Assembly (NCBI GenBank): GCA_963752935.1
Contig: CAVWAL010000014.1
Coordinates: 1-64,000 of the forward strand
Origin: RI-153 sp963752935
GTDB lineage: Bacteria > Chloroflexota > Anaerolineae > Caldilineales > Caldilineaceae
Reading direction: 5' to 3'
Length of the DNA: 64,000 nucleotides
In this document: positions 50,076-59,395 of the stretch, one piece after another
How positions within the stretch are numbered: position 1 is the stretch's first letter
Layout: the number at the start of each line of letters is the position of its first letter
The notes under the pieces: model-generated
The model's database searches: none
What the model was told of the DNA's origin: nothing
The model's input: the letters and a program-made list of their open reading frames with translations, nothing else
Program-made: the position numbers and the translations under genes

Positions 50076-50981
50076 TCAGGCCGTTTGCCGTTGCTGCGCC
50101 GGTGCTACCTGTGGCCGCCAGGACGACGGTCGCAACAGCGGCACGACGAGGGCGACATAGACCAGCGAGTCGGCCAGAATCTCTAGCCCGTGGATCAGGC
50201 GGAAATCCAGCGGCAGCCAATAGGCCGTCAACACCGACATGAAGCTGAGCAGAATGAAGAAGCTCATGCCCAGCGCTGCCATCAACTGCACCGTCCGAAA
50301 ACGCCAGGTGGCGATCACCGGCAGGCTGATGAGCAGGAAGAGGACGCCCCGCGCCAACTGCACGGGGATCATCTGCCCCCAGGTGGGCAACTGCATTTCG
50401 TACAGCCCCTCGGCGTAGACGGATCCTACGAAAGGCTGAACCAGCAGCCCGAAGCCGAAGTAGACCAGTGGAAACGCAAGCACAGCCAGGGGCAGACGCC
50501 AGAGCCACGAGCCGCTGCTGCGCTGCGCAAAGAAGAGTCGCAACGCCTGCCCCAATCCTAACCCTGGGGAAGCGGGTGGAAAGAGCAGTGCCAGGGCCAG
50601 GGCCAGGAAGAGGCTGGGCAGGGCGTAGATCACCATCGTCGTCGTCATGGTCTGCGACGACGAAACTGCGCCACTGGTGGTAAAGAGCGCCGCTTCGATC
50701 ACCATGTTCACGGCGCTGCCGCCCCAGATCAAGGCAAAGAGGATAGCCCAACGCACTGCCCAATTGCCCTGAATGCCTCGCGCCACAAACGAGAGCACCG
50801 CCGCCACCAACAGACTGCTGATCACCATCCACAGCAGGATCAAGTTGGGGTCAGTGCCCACCGGCACCTCCGGCGTCTGCATGTGGAGTGCCTTCACCAG
50901 CGGATCACTCAGGATCAACCCCACCACAAACGCTATCGTGCAGAGCGGCAACGTCCATAGAGTTCGTAATAATGAGCGCAT
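50076..50981 (-). CDS. Eight-helix integral membrane protein of unknown function
   Basis: 301 residues from ATG 50981 with AAAGG in front. About eight hydrophobic helices: for example LLRTLWTLPLCTIAFVVGLI, LILLWMVISSLLVAAVLSFV, WAVRWAILFALIWGGSAV, then TMVIYALPSLFLALALALL and FRTVQLMAALGMSFFILLSF. No channel or transporter signature is visible. It is the last gene of a five-gene minus-strand set with an ABC exporter, sensor kinase and regulator, and starts 51 bases after the regulator stop. A role as an accessory subunit or target of that system is inferred. Confidence 0.6.
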   Translation of the reverse strand: MRSLLRTLWTLPLCTIAFVVGLILSDPLVKALHMQTPEVPVGTDPNLILLWMVISSLLVAAVLSFVARGIQGNWAVRWAILFALIWGGSAVNMVIEAALFTTSGAVSSSQTMTTTMVIYALPSLFLALALALLFPPASPGLGLGQALRLFFAQRSSGSWLWRLPLAVLAFPLVYFGFGLLVQPFVGSVYAEGLYEMQLPTWGQMIPVQLARGVLFLLISLPVIATWRFRTVQLMAALGMSFFILLSFMSVLTAYWLPLDFRLIHGLEILADSLVYVALVVPLLRPSSWRPQVAPAQQRQTA

Positions 50982-51032
50982 ATCCAGTGCCTTTCGTATA
51001 GTTGCTGATGTTCGTCTGTGAACCTCCACCCT

Positions 51033-51689
51033 CTACTCTGCCTTCCTCACCACGCCATGCTGCCAGGCGAAGACCGCAGCCTGTGTGCGGTCGGCCAGGT
51101 GCAACTTGCTCAGGATGTTGCTGACATGTCCCTTGACTGTGTACTCGCTGATGGTCAACTGCCGGGCGATCTCGTGGTTGCTGCCTCCGTTTGCCACCAG
51201 TTTGAGGATCTCCATCTCGCGTTCAGTCAGCTCGGTGAACGGATCGGCCTCATCGCCGCCCGGCCCATGCATCTCGCGGATCAGCCGAGACGCCACGTGA
51301 GGATGCAGCGTCGCTTCTCCGTCGGCGGCCTTGCGCACGGCGTCGGCCAACTCGTCCATACGCACGTCTTTGAGGATGTACGAAATTGCCCCGGCCCGCA
51401 GCGCCGGAAAGATATGCTCGTCATCGTGGTAAGAGGTGAGCACCACCACCTGTGTGCGAGGGCTCACTTTGCGTACCTCTTGCGTGGCCGTCACCCCGTC
51501 CATCTCGGGCATGATCAGATCCATGAGCACGACATCGGGGGCGGTGCGCAGCACCAGCCCCACCGCCTCTCGCCCCGAACCGGCCTCGCCCACCACTTCA
51601 AAATCAGGTTGGCTTTCCAGATAAGCACGTAGCCCCTGACGTACAACTTCGTGGTCATCGGCAAGCACAATAGTAATCGGATGCTTCAT
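51033..51689 (-). CDS. NarL/LuxR-family response regulator
   Basis: 218 residues from ATG 51689 behind AAAGGGAAA. Receiver: TIVLADDHEVVRQGLRAYLE, DVVLMDLIMPEMDGVTATQE with phospho-acceptor Asp, VVVLTSYHDDEHIFPALRAG, ISYILKDVRMDEL with Lys. HTH: LTEREMEILKLVANGGSNHE, ISEYTVKGHVSNILSKL. The partner kinase is the next gene upstream; between them is a hairpin-forming 158-bp spacer. Probable target: the ABC exporter operon in which it lies. Confidence 0.92.
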   Translation of the reverse strand: MKHPITIVLADDHEVVRQGLRAYLESQPDFEVVGEAGSGREAVGLVLRTAPDVVLMDLIMPEMDGVTATQEVRKVSPRTQVVVLTSYHDDEHIFPALRAGAISYILKDVRMDELADAVRKAADGEATLHPHVASRLIREMHGPGGDEADPFTELTEREMEILKLVANGGSNHEIARQLTISEYTVKGHVSNILSKLHLADRTQAAVFAWQHGVVRKAE

Positions 51690-51763
51690 CGTTTTCCCTT
51701 TCAGCGTGGATAGGCGCTGGGTTGGTAACTGATTCCGCGCCTGTATCATCACGACCTAGTGTT

Positions 51764-51841
51764 TATCCGTAAATTACAGTGCGCAGCACTGCGTCCGCTC
51801 TAACAGGCCAACTTCGCCGGGCTGCTGTGAATTTACGGATA
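51764..51841. repeat. Inverted repeat between kinase and regulator genes
   Basis: Perfect 12-bp outer arms (51764-51775 and 51830-51841) with a second partial pairing inside (CAGC/GCTG). It starts 6 bases after the kinase stop. It may dampen read-through from the kinase gene to the regulator gene. Confidence 0.5.
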
Positions 51842-51847
51842 GATCTA

Positions 51848-53263
51848 TCAGCCTTCGCGTGGACAGCGTACCGTCACCGTTGTTCCGGCGCCGGGTTGGC
51901 TCGTAACTTGCAGATCGGCGTTGATGGCCTGGCTGCGTTCGCCCATTGAATCGAGGCCGACGCCGCGCTGCGCCGTTGTCACGTTGAAGCCGCGCCCGTC
52001 ATCGCCGATGCTCATGATCCACTGCTTTGGCGTCTCTTGTACCGTGAGCGCGACGTGCTGCGCGCCGCTGTGACGGGCCACATTCGCCAGTGCCTCCTGT
52101 GCGATGCGGAAGAATGTCTCTTCAGCTTCGCCGGACAGGGCCAACCTGCCCTCTGTCTCCACGGCAACAGGAATGCCATTGCGCCTCGACCAATCCTGAG
52201 CGTAGTCATTCAAGGCGTCTGCTAAGCCCTTGACGGCCAGATCCACGGGGCGCAGTTGATGGACGAGATTGGTCAACTCCTGGCGCAGATCGTAGGCCAG
52301 GCGCTCGGCTTCGTCGATCCGAGCGGCGGCGGCGGTATCTTTCTGCGCCAGCAGGGCGCGAGCGGCTCCCAATTGCGCCGCAAGCGCAAACGCCTGCTGC
52401 TTGGCGCTGTCGTGGAGATCGCGGGCCAGCCGGTTGCGCTCTTCAAGCACGGCCAACTGTTGCCGAGTTGCCAGCAGATGTTGGATCTGCTCGGCCATGC
52501 GGTTGAGCCGCTGCGCCAGTTGTCCCAACTCGTCAGGGGAACGATCCGCCGCCAGGATCGTGAAATCGCCCCGACTCCAGCCATCGGTGACCGCGGTCAA
52601 ATGCTCTAGCCGGTTCACCAGTCCGCGCGCGGTGAGCCCGCCAAAGACGGCGCCCACGATCCCGGCCAGGACGGTGACCACGATCAGGCTGATGCCCAGC
52701 ACAGGGATCACCTCGCCGAGCAATGCAAAAGAAGACCGCGGCAGGGCCACGGTCTGGATCAAAACACCGGCGATATTGGCGTCCACGGATACGGGCGTTG
52801 CCATCCACAGTTGATTGCCCGCTTCATCACGCCACACCAACTGCGCCGGGTCATCCTCGCCCTGGCGGGCGGCCGCAACAATGGACGTCAGGTCGGCCGG
52901 GATCTCTTGCCGATTGGGCGAGGCGGCCAGCAGCGATCCCTCTGCGTCGAGAACCATGATCGTAAACGGATCGTTCTCGTCGGTGGTACGTGCATCGAAC
53001 TGGTGCAGCCACAGTTCGATGCCTTCCCGGTTGGGTGGTGTCGTGGCGAGATACGGTTTCAGACCGGGAATGTAGCTCTCCGCCGCGATCTGCTGTGAGA
53101 TCTGCGACAGCACGCCGCTGCGTACCAGCACCCAATCGAAAAGGAAAGCACCGCCGCCCACTATCACCAACTGGACGACCAACAGCGCGCCCACCGTCAC
53201 CAACATATAACTTAGCGTTAATTTCCAACGCAGCTTGCCAAAGTACCTGTTCATAGAACTCAT
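51848..53263 (-). CDS. Membrane sensor histidine kinase, HisKA_3 type
   Basis: 471 residues from ATG 53263 (ATG 53254 is an alternative; no strong ribosome site at either). TM1 at about 15-45 (YMLVTVGALLVVQLVIVGGG), extracytoplasmic domain of about 130 residues, TM2 at about 205-232 (VIPVLGISLIVVTVLAGIVG), HAMP (LVNRLEHLTAVTDGWSRGDF), HisKA_3 with LEERNRLARDLHDSAKQQAF (His), HATPase_c with FRIAQEALANVARHSGA, IGDDGRGF and GLDSMGERSQAIN. The LHDSxKQQ variant is shared by the LiaS/YvfT-like kinases linked to ABC exporters. It senses something at the membrane exterior; its partner is the adjacent regulator. Confidence 0.9.
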   Translation of the reverse strand: MSSMNRYFGKLRWKLTLSYMLVTVGALLVVQLVIVGGGAFLFDWVLVRSGVLSQISQQIAAESYIPGLKPYLATTPPNREGIELWLHQFDARTTDENDPFTIMVLDAEGSLLAASPNRQEIPADLTSIVAAARQGEDDPAQLVWRDEAGNQLWMATPVSVDANIAGVLIQTVALPRSSFALLGEVIPVLGISLIVVTVLAGIVGAVFGGLTARGLVNRLEHLTAVTDGWSRGDFTILAADRSPDELGQLAQRLNRMAEQIQHLLATRQQLAVLEERNRLARDLHDSAKQQAFALAAQLGAARALLAQKDTAAAARIDEAERLAYDLRQELTNLVHQLRPVDLAVKGLADALNDYAQDWSRRNGIPVAVETEGRLALSGEAEETFFRIAQEALANVARHSGAQHVALTVQETPKQWIMSIGDDGRGFNVTTAQRGVGLDSMGERSQAINADLQVTSQPGAGTTVTVRCPREG

Positions 53264-53285
53264 TTTTGGGCCAGGGTAGAAAAGG

Positions 53286-53333
53286 GCGATTAGCGAGCGT
53301 AGATCGTTGTTGCGATCTGCACTCGCTAATCGC
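53286..53333. terminator. Hairpin after the ABC permease gene
   Basis: 21-bp arms 53286-53306 and 53313-53333 with two mismatches and a 6-nt loop. It is located between the permease stop and the kinase start on the minus strand and probably reduces read-through to the kinase. Confidence 0.5.
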
Positions 53334-53346
53334 GAATGCGGTTCAC

Positions 53347-54198
53347 TCAAGTCGACAGATCCTGGCGGCGGAAGAGCCAGAGCGCAAGACCCAACAACAG
53401 GATCGTGTAGAGTGCGATAATGCCTGCTGCCGGCCCGGCTGCAAGCAGTTCCGGCGCGTTCTCGGCGCTATCGGCGAGCGGATAGGTGGCGATGGCTTCG
53501 TTCAAGTTGAAGACACTTGTCGCCACGAAGTCGGGTAGAAACATGCGCACCTTGTGAAAGATGCCGCCCAGGGCATTCATGATCTCCAGCGCCACCGGCT
53601 CGATGATGATCTGGAAGACCACGCCGCTGCCAATCGCGCCTACCATCGAGCGGGTCACCACGCCGGCCAGGAAGGTCAGCGCCACGTAGGGCATCAGCAC
53701 GTAAGTCGTGCGCAGGATACCCAGAAAGACTTCGCCGAAGTTCACCACACTGGCATCGAAACCGCCGGTGATGCGCCAGGTGAAGAAGGCAGACATCAGC
53801 GCAATCACGCTGAAGAGGATGGCCGTGAACAGCAGCACCGTCAGCACGAGGACGGCAAAGCGGGTCAGCAACACCACGGATCGGGGCACGCCGTGGCTAA
53901 CCCACAGTGACATCGTACGCCAGCCATATTCCTGAGCCACGGCTGCGCCCACCACCGCCAACAGGATGGGCGCTCCCAGTTGTGCCATCATCAACAGCCC
54001 GCCATAGAGCGCCTGCGGCCAGATCACCGATGCCGTGATCTCCATCTGATCTTCGATGCTCAATGCCGCCGAACTGCGCGTGGTGTACATGAAGAAGAAA
54101 ACCGACGTCCCAATCGCCAGCATCAACGCCAGCGCACCCCAGAATATCTTACCTTTGAATAGTTTCTTCTGTTCAACAAGATACATTTGACCGAACAT
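53347..54198 (-). CDS. ABC-2 type transporter permease
   Basis: 283 residues from ATG 54198, with AAGGAAGC in front. Six helices. The first region FKGKIFWGALALMLAIGTSV follows a short polar N-terminus; a large loop with SSAALSIEDQMEITASVIWP comes next, then GGLLMMAQLGAPILLAVVGA and YGWRTMSLWVSHGVPRSVVL, the cytosolic coupling stretch of ABC-2 proteins. The ATPase gene begins 45 bases upstream, so the two subunits form an exporter. The substrate is unknown; lantibiotic self-protection or lipid/antibiotic efflux are usual in systems with a NarL-type pair. Confidence 0.85.
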   Translation of the reverse strand: MFGQMYLVEQKKLFKGKIFWGALALMLAIGTSVFFFMYTTRSSAALSIEDQMEITASVIWPQALYGGLLMMAQLGAPILLAVVGAAVAQEYGWRTMSLWVSHGVPRSVVLLTRFAVLVLTVLLFTAILFSVIALMSAFFTWRITGGFDASVVNFGEVFLGILRTTYVLMPYVALTFLAGVVTRSMVGAIGSGVVFQIIIEPVALEIMNALGGIFHKVRMFLPDFVATSVFNLNEAIATYPLADSAENAPELLAAGPAAGIIALYTILLLGLALWLFRRQDLST

Positions 54199-54243
54199 GG
54201 TAGCTTCCTTTGTTGTAGTTAGATGAATATTCATAGCCTTCGA

Positions 54244-55179
54244 CTACAGAGATTGCGTCTCCTGGTCCCTTACACCTTCGCCTGTCAGCTTGAGGAAAAG
54301 CGATTCCAGGTCCGCATTGCGTGTCGTTACTTCGCTGGGCACGACGCCGCCGTTGACCAGCCGCACGATCACTTCTTCGCTGGGCAGGCCGCTGACATCG
54401 ACGTAGGCCCCGTTGCTGTGTAGATCCACGCCGTCGGGCAACAGGCGCAGCGCCGCCCGCGGATCGGCTACCCGCACACGCACGATGGACTGCCCGCCGC
54501 GCAACTCGTCCATGGCTCCCTGGGCCACAATTTTGCCTTTGTGTAGCACCGCCACCCGATCGCACATCTGCTCGACCTCGTGGAGCAGATGGCTGCTGAC
54601 GAAGATGGTGACGCCTTCTCCGGCCAGCTTGCGCAGGAAGTGACGGATCTCGCGCATCCCCGCGGGGTCCATGCCGTTGGTCGGCTCATCCAGGATGAGC
54701 AACTCGGGCCGGTGGATCAAGGCCATGCCCAGCCCCAGCCGCTGCTTCATGCCCGTGGAAAAGCGGTCGGCACGGCGATGGGCGGCATCGTCCAGCTTCA
54801 CCAGATGCAGCACTTCGTCGATGCGTTCCTCGTCGACGCCGCGATGGAGGCGCGCCACCAGTTGCAGATTCTGGCGGGCGCTCAGATAGGGGACAAGCGC
54901 CGGTGACGCACCCACCAGTGAGCCGACACGCCGCAGCGCCGCCGCTCGTTGCGGGGTCACCTGTTCGCCGAAGATCTCCACCGTGCCTGCGCTGGCGTGG
55001 ATCAGGCCGAGCAACATGCCGATGGTCGTGGTCTTGCCGGCGCCATTGGGGCCGAGGAAGCCAAAGATCTCGCCGCGTCGTACATCCAGCGAGACACCGT
55101 CTACGGCGCGCAGGGGGCCGAAATGTTTGTGCAAATTCTCGGTGTGTAACACCGGACTCGAATCGTTTGTCATCTTCAT
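54244..55179 (-). CDS. ABC transporter ATP-binding protein
   Basis: 311 residues from ATG 55179 behind GAGAGGAAT (an ATG two codons later is also possible). Walker A GFLGPNGAGKTTTIGMLLG; Q-loop near VGSLVGASPALVPYL; signature FSTGMKQRLGLGMAL (variant of LSGGQ); Walker B PELLILDEPTNGMDPAG; switch His in FVSSHLLHEVEQMCDRVA. The C-terminal 80 residues (VRVRVADPRAALRLLPDGVD) are the extension found in BcrA/drug-export ATPases. It forms the energy subunit of the exporter with the permease. Confidence 0.9.
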   Translation of the reverse strand: MKMTNDSSPVLHTENLHKHFGPLRAVDGVSLDVRRGEIFGFLGPNGAGKTTTIGMLLGLIHASAGTVEIFGEQVTPQRAAALRRVGSLVGASPALVPYLSARQNLQLVARLHRGVDEERIDEVLHLVKLDDAAHRRADRFSTGMKQRLGLGMALIHRPELLILDEPTNGMDPAGMREIRHFLRKLAGEGVTIFVSSHLLHEVEQMCDRVAVLHKGKIVAQGAMDELRGGQSIVRVRVADPRAALRLLPDGVDLHSNGAYVDVSGLPSEEVIVRLVNGGVVPSEVTTRNADLESLFLKLTGEGVRDQETQSL

Positions 55180-55463
55180 ATTCCTCTCAGATTGGGTCAA
55201 AGAACTGATTCGTACTACGCCTACAGCATAGGATGGATCCACGCCGCGCACCCGCTTCTTGAGGACTGTTCCCGGCAAGCAACCTGTTGGTAGGCGGCAA
55301 TCCCCGGTGGGGGTGGCTTGCCTGTCCACTTGACCAGGGGCGGATGCGATAAACGACCACGCCAAGACACACATTCCGTGCAATCGAAAACGGGGCAGTT
55401 GGTGGTACGGTGAATACACGTGATTTTGTTGGCAGCGCACTTTGATGAGCATGAAGGATCTGC

Positions 55464-56643
55464 ATGATGAAACGTCTCGGCAAGTGGATGGGTCGATTGC
55501 TCCTTGGGTTGTTGGCATTGGCTGTGCTGGCGGCCCTGGTATCGTTCGTTATCAATTGGCGGACGCCCAAGGAGTTGAACGCCGCCGCCGATCTCGATCA
55601 TCTAACCCAGGCGCGCGTCGATGAGATCTTTCATCTGCGCCAAAGCCTGGGCGATACGGTCTGGCCCGGCTGGGGAGGGGCCCAGATTCCTGTGATCCTG
55701 TACAACGCAGAGTACGCCTTCCTCTTCGGCTACGCCGGCGAGCCGCCGGCGGGATGGATAGGTGTCGGCGCCCAACAGCCCATCGGCGCGGCCTGGGAGC
55801 GAATGGCCGATGAAGGCCTGGCCGAGGGTCAGGCCTTCCGCTCTCGACTCCCCGCCGACGGGACCACGCCTCAGTCATTCACTGTGCGCATTGGCGATCA
55901 ATGGGTCGGCAGCCTCGGCCAACTGGAATGGATGAAAGTCTCGTTGACCCAGCAGATCCGCGGGGACATGCCGCCGGTGCTGCGCGAGATCGTGCCGTAT
56001 CCACTCTTCATCGGTCTGCTGCTCAACGGCACGGACGGTCATATTGCGGCCGTGCTACACGAGAGCTTTCACGCCTACGAGGCGATGCAGGCGCCGGATC
56101 GCCTGATCGCTGCCGAGGCCGCCGTGCGATCCAGTGAAGCCGCCTATCCCTGGCACGATGCCGAGATCGAAGCTGCCTGGCAAACGGAACTGGATCTGCT
56201 GGCCGACGCTCTGCGCGCCGAATCCGACGAAGAGGCCCGGCAACTGGCGCAGCAGTTCCTGGCGCAGCGCCAGGATCGCCGCCGTGAACTTTCCTCTACG
56301 CTCGTCGAATACGAAAATCATCGCGAATGGCTGGAAGGGCTGGCAAAATATGTGGAGCTGGGTATCTGGCAAGCCGCCCACGTTACCCCCGATTACAGAC
56401 CGGTGGCTGCGTTAACCGATGATCCTGACTTCGACGGCTACGCGCAACTACACAACGCACTGGAATCGTGAAGTCGATCAGATCCGACGCATGGCCGGGG
56501 ATGAAGGCGACGGCCGCTTCTACTATTCGGGCATGGCGCAGGCCGTCCTGCTTGATCGCTTCGCCCCCGGCTGGCAGGCACAGGTCTTCGCCGATGGCGT
56601 CTGGCTAGACGATCTGCTGGCCGACGCCGTCATGCAAGATTAG
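55464..56643 (+). pseudogene. Membrane-anchored protein with HESFH metalloprotease-like motif, one frameshift
   Basis: The first frame (55464-56471) gives 335 residues: an N-terminal anchor helix (about 8-30, GRLLLGLLALAVLAALVSFV), a soluble domain with VPYPLFIGLLLNGTDGHIAA, then VLHESFHAYEAMQAPDRLI. Here H-E-S-F-H could bind zinc, with EAAVRSSEAAYPWH downstream supplying more ligands. Near 56440 the frame changes by one base and continues THWNREVDQIRRMAGDEGDG, RFYYSGMAQAVLLDRFAPGW and QVFADGVWLDDLLADAVMQD to a TAG at 56641-56643. The joined protein of about 392 residues would make sense as one gene. I do not know the family; a peptidase function is only suggested by the motif. Confidence 0.55.
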
Positions 56644-56691
56644 CCGGACTGAGAGCACTTGAGATCTGATGTATACGAAGGATGAAATAAC

Positions 56692-57525
56692 GTGTCCAAA
56701 TTCAAGGGATTGCTCAAACTCGTACTGTCTGTCTTTGGTGCAGTGGCTGCGCTGGCCGGGTTTGGATGGCTAGGTTTACAGGTGCAGCCGCGACCTTTTG
56801 CGCCGCTGCACAGAAACGGGGAGCGGCCGCAAACCGTCCCCTTGCCAGCGGATCTGCCCGCGCCGGTGGCGCGCTTTTACCGGCAACTCTACGGGCCAAA
56901 GGTGCCCGTCATTCATTCTGCCATCTTTAGCGGACGGGCGACCCTGCGCATCGCAGGCATCCCCTTCCCTGCTCGTTTCCGCTTCACCCATCAAGCCGGG
57001 GAAGGCTATCGACATTATATAGAAGCGACCCTCTTCGGCTTGCCCGTTATGAAGGTCAACGAACACTTTGTGGATGGCAAAGGCCGCATGCAGTTGCCCT
57101 TCGGCGTCAGCGAAGGCTATCAGATCGATCAAGGGGCCAATCTGGCACTTTGGGCGGAGTCACTGCCCTGGCTGCCCGCGCTGCTTGTCACCGATCCACG
57201 TGCGCGCTGGGAAGCCGTAGACGATCACACCGCTCTACTCTTTGTCCCCTTCGGCGAGGAGCAAGAGCGTTTCGTTGTGCGTTTTGACCGCGAGACCGGG
57301 CTGGCGGAGATCATGGAAGCGATGCGCTACAAAGGGGAAACCGACAGCGACAAGACCTTGTGGATCGACGAAATCCGCCGTTGGGGCAGGGTCGGCGGCC
57401 ACCCGGTTGGCACGACAGCCGCCGTCACCTGGTTCGACGACGGCGCGCCCTGGGCCATCTTCTACACCGAGGAGGTCATCTACAACGTCGATGTCCACCA
57501 GTACATCCGCTTCACCGGGGAGTAG
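56692..57525 (+). CDS. Membrane-anchored DUF6544-like protein
   Basis: 277 residues from GTG 56692 behind GAAGGATGAAATA. One N-terminal helix (about 8-29, LVLSVFGAVAALAGFGWLGL). The rest is a beta-rich soluble domain: LPAPVARFYRQLYGPKVPVI, RATLRIAGIPFPARFRFTHQ, GYRHYIEATLFGLPVMKVNE, DKTLWIDEIRRWGRVGGHPV, then a C-terminal YNVDVHQYIRF. This looks like the DUF6544 family of single-pass proteins with no known role. It follows the HESFH protein by 48 bases and probably shares its transcript. Confidence 0.6.
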   Translation: MSKFKGLLKLVLSVFGAVAALAGFGWLGLQVQPRPFAPLHRNGERPQTVPLPADLPAPVARFYRQLYGPKVPVIHSAIFSGRATLRIAGIPFPARFRFTHQAGEGYRHYIEATLFGLPVMKVNEHFVDGKGRMQLPFGVSEGYQIDQGANLALWAESLPWLPALLVTDPRARWEAVDDHTALLFVPFGEEQERFVVRFDRETGLAEIMEAMRYKGETDSDKTLWIDEIRRWGRVGGHPVGTTAAVTWFDDGAPWAIFYTEEVIYNVDVHQYIRFTGE

Positions 57526-57534
57526 GCGTCGCTG

Positions 57535-57845
57535 CATAGGCGTTAAGATAAGGCTGCACGGGCTCATCTTAGCGCCGATGGCAGAAGACCCCTCCCCAGC
57601 CCTCCCCGTGAAAAACAAGGAGGGAGCTGTTGGCGAGTACAAGATGTGATGCTGGATTGGGCAGGCCCACAACGCGACCGGCTCCGTGTAGGCGGCAACG
57701 GTCCTCCCCACGTCCGCTGTCCTCAGCGGCGCTGTCCTCAGCGGCTTTTACGGGGGGAGCTAGAGGGGGGTCAGTAGCCAACGAGCACGACCAGTTTCTT
57801 GTACGCTGCGACGGTCCCCGGCACTTGCTTATCTTAACGCCTATG
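57535..57845. mobile_element. 311-bp MITE-like element with 18-bp terminal inverted repeats
   Basis: CATAGGCGTTAAGATAAG (57535-57552) is repeated exactly inverted at 57828-57845, and partial complementarity continues outside (GGCG.CG) and inside. There is no credible gene between. Internal short direct repeats (CTGTCCTCAGCGGC, near 57715 and 57731) and G-runs are present. It begins 9 bases after the stop of the DUF6544-like gene. No target-site duplication could be fixed by eye. Confidence 0.65.
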
Positions 57846-57940
57846 AGACGTCGCCATGAGGGTTGCACGGCCACATGGCCGGTCGAACCTCTTGCAGAAT
57901 CTATTTGCACTGTCTATGAGCATGAAAGTGAGAGTACAAC

Positions 57941-58158
57941 ATGGCCCAGGATGAACAATCGAAACAGAGAAGTCTGGCGGGGAGGATAAGGTTGGCGAGT
58001 GGATGGGCATTGGCATGGCCCTCGGCATGGCGTTTGGGGTCGCTCTCGGCAACATTGCCTTGGGTCTCTGCTTCGGTCTGATTGGAGGACTGATGATTGG
58101 TTCTACTCAAAAGGCCGACGACAAAGACGAGCAACCTCCTCTCGACAGTAGCGAGTAA
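57941..58158 (+). pseudogene. Small glycine-zipper membrane protein, one frameshift
   Basis: ATG 57941 opens a polar N-terminus (MAQDEQSKQR). After one base is lost or gained near 57972 the coding sense continues as SGGEDKVGEWMGIGMALGMA, then FGVALGNIALGLCFGLIGGL and a charged tail KADDKDEQPPLDSSE, to TAA 58156-58158. From the in-frame ATG 58003 alone it gives 51 residues. The Gly-spaced hydrophobic region is typical of small glycine-zipper proteins found beside transport genes. It has no known function. Confidence 0.5.
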
Positions 58159-58225
58159 CGACATCCATCCTGATGTTGCTATCGATTTCACGGCCAAGAT
58201 CCATTTCGGGAGGCAATCATAAAAA

Positions 58226-59395
58226 ATGACATCTAGTACGATGCAACCCTCATCTTCCAATAGAATGGCCGGTCGGCCAAAGGCGCGACCTGGGTGGGCC
58301 GTCCTGCGTGGACTGGGCATTCTGCTCAGCAGCGCGCTTGCCGGTGTGGTGGCGGGCGCGCTGGCCTATATGCCGCTGCACCTCTCCATGCTGGGGTCGT
58401 CGCTGGTGGCGATTGCGGTGGGCCTGCTCTTTCTCGCTGCCTGGAGACGCCAGCAGTCGCTCGTCGTGCGCGGACAAACCCAGGCGGCGCGGCGTTGGCG
58501 CTGGAGTTTGATCCTGGGGCCGCTGGTGGTGATCCTGGCGGCTGTGCTGATCGCGTTGGTGCAGCTTTACTCCGTGGGCCAGTTTGCGCCGCTCACCCAA
58601 GATCGGGTGGGCAACTTTGATCGCTTCACGCGGGCCATGGACGCGGCCTACCCCTACTTTGACGAGAAGGAGATAGACTGGGACGCGCTGGTCGCAAAGT
58701 ACCGTCCACAGATCGAGGCGGCGCAGAGCGATGGGCCGTATTATGGCGCCATTGCCGCCATGCTTAGCGAACTCAACGACGGACACACCAACCTCTTCCC
58801 TACGCCGCCGATAATCCAGTTTGGGCGACTCGCCCGTATTGAGGATCAGATGGTGATCGTCTCCCTCCACCCGATCGCGGGCGCGGCCGGGCTCGCCGAA
58901 GGGGACATCGTCCTCAGCGTGGACGGTCAGCCGGTGGAAGATGTGATTGCCGCTCTGCCGCCGCAGTGGACCACAGGCTCAACCGAGTGGCAGCGCCAGG
59001 CTATCGCGCTCAACCACGTTCTCGCCCTGCAGCCCGGTGCCGCTCAGATCGATGTGCGGGTCGAAGGGGCCGATGGCGTCCAACGGAGCGTCACGCTCAC
59101 TCGATCCGCTGCAGAAGAAGCGTCGAGAGGCTGCGCAGACGGCACAGATACCGCCGCTGGTGTCGGGCAAACGGCTGGATTCGGGCGTGGGCTACATCCA
59201 CCTGGGCCGCAATTTCGGCAATGGCAATGGTCAGGATATGGTGGCGCAGTTCGACGCCGCGCTGGCCGAACTCATGGACACGCCGGGGCTGATCCTCGAT
59301 CTGCGTGGCAACGGCGGTGGCGACAGTCTGCTTGCCAGTCATATTGCCGGTCGCTTCCTGTCCGAACCCTTCGATTATGGCCGCGAGTATTATGA
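58226..59395 (+). CDS. S41 protease, N-terminal frame (membrane helices and PDZ)
   Basis: This frame from ATG 58226 carries about 300 meaningful residues before a one-base shift near 59115; the last about 95 residues to 59395 are out of frame. Contents: basic N-terminus, three or four membrane helices within residues 27-120 (LRGLGILLSSALAGVVAGAL, SLVAIAVGLLFLAAW, WSLILGPLVVILAAVLIAL), a helical stretch FDRFTRAMDAAYPYFDEKEI, MLSELNDGHTNLFP, then PDZ-like IVSLHPIAGAAGLAEGDIVL and SVDGQPVEDVI. The ending joins the next frame at RSAAEE. Membrane-linked S41 proteins of this form process periplasmic substrates; the true target is unknown. Confidence 0.65.
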   Translation: MTSSTMQPSSSNRMAGRPKARPGWAVLRGLGILLSSALAGVVAGALAYMPLHLSMLGSSLVAIAVGLLFLAAWRRQQSLVVRGQTQAARRWRWSLILGPLVVILAAVLIALVQLYSVGQFAPLTQDRVGNFDRFTRAMDAAYPYFDEKEIDWDALVAKYRPQIEAAQSDGPYYGAIAAMLSELNDGHTNLFPTPPIIQFGRLARIEDQMVIVSLHPIAGAAGLAEGDIVLSVDGQPVEDVIAALPPQWTTGSTEWQRQAIALNHVLALQPGAAQIDVRVEGADGVQRSVTLTRSAAEEASRGCADGTDTAAGVGQTAGFGRGLHPPGPQFRQWQWSGYGGAVRRRAGRTHGHAGADPRSAWQRRWRQSACQSYCRSLPVRTLRLWPRVL

